A DNA stretch of 64,000 bases from Morganella morganii_D (GTDB taxonomy: Bacteria > Pseudomonadota > Gammaproteobacteria > Enterobacterales > Enterobacteriaceae). Below, in pieces: positions 63,894 to 64,000 of the stretch (positions within the stretch are counted from its first letter, which is position 1; each line of letters opens with the position of its first letter). Made by a program: the position numbers and the translations under genes. The stretch lies in the NCBI GenBank assembly GCA_044772875.1, contig CP173058.1, positions 3,286,001 to 3,350,000 of the forward strand. The letters run 5' to 3'. Under the pieces are notes generated by a model. That model was given only the letters and a program-made list of their open reading frames with translations. It was not told the origin of the DNA and did not search any database.

Positions 63894-64000
63894 TTGCTTG
63901 TTTACCGGAGAAAGACTACTGACAGAGGGCAATATTGTCATCTGTATTCACTCTCTGAGTTAGTTGATATAATATATCGGTATTTTGTAAATTATTGATA

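Overview
The window comes from an enteric gammaproteobacterium of the order Enterobacterales, most likely Morganella or a close Morganellaceae relative. The reasons are the near-enteric protein sequences, roughly 50% GC with AT-rich gaps, the core blocks dnaA-dnaN-recF-gyrB, rpmH-rnpA-yidD-yidC-mnmE, yicC/rph-pyrE/slmA/dut-coaBC/radC-rpmB-rpmG and glmU-glmS, and accessory genes typical of Morganellaceae. The genus is an inference. No rRNA, tRNA, CRISPR array or intact insertion sequence was recognised.

Layout. 1-2.6 kb: 3' end of glmU, then glmS with the conserved attTn7 target. 2.6-8.7 kb: a gene-poor gap, an Aer-type redox receptor, an orphan DUF2169 protein, nagK and asd. 8.7-15.5 kb: a long AT-rich gap followed by an acid-resistance and glutamine/glutamate operon (gadB, gadC, glsA, an APC permease and a MarC-family protein). 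15.5-26.1 kb: gyrB, recF, dnaN and dnaA on the minus strand, diverging from rpmH, rnpA, yidD, yidC and mnmE across a region with DnaA boxes. 26.1-33.7 kb: a TetR regulator and a minus-strand Fur-controlled locus that looks like a hemophilin-type haem-acquisition system: secreted cargo, Slam/type XI outer-membrane translocon, TonB-dependent receptor and TonB. 33.8-34.6 kb: a GNAT acetyltransferase. 34.6-45.7 kb: a formate dehydrogenase-O and selenocysteine module (fdhD diverging from fdoGHI-fdhE-selA-selB, with an in-frame UGA Sec codon in fdoG), then a GT-D-type glycosyltransferase. 45.8-54.3 kb: a tandem Mop protein, a Cys-rich regulator diverging from an MFS transporter, an AccA-like paralogue, a LysR regulator, a DUF411 protein, tehA and xanP. 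54.3-57.2 kb: a solo TccC-like Rhs toxin gene. 57.4-64 kb: conserved housekeeping genes.

The most notable content is in three places. (1) The TccC-like protein carries a C-terminal domain with the Cys/His catalytic signature and spacing of the cytotoxic necrotizing factor (CNF1) deamidases, so it looks like a Tc-toxin shell with a Rho-deamidase warhead. (2) The hemophilin-like locus has two broken genes. The Slam gene is frame-shifted exactly at three tandem CTGGC units, and removing one unit restores a full-length protein with a normal barrel C-terminus. The tonB gene is split between two frames, with a seven-A tract as the likeliest break. Both look like slippage events (phase variation, recent mutation or assembly error). 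(3) The gad operon includes its own glutaminase, and its GadC lacks the long basic C-terminal plug of the E. coli protein.

Protein identities come from reading motifs and recalling family sequences; no database search was run.
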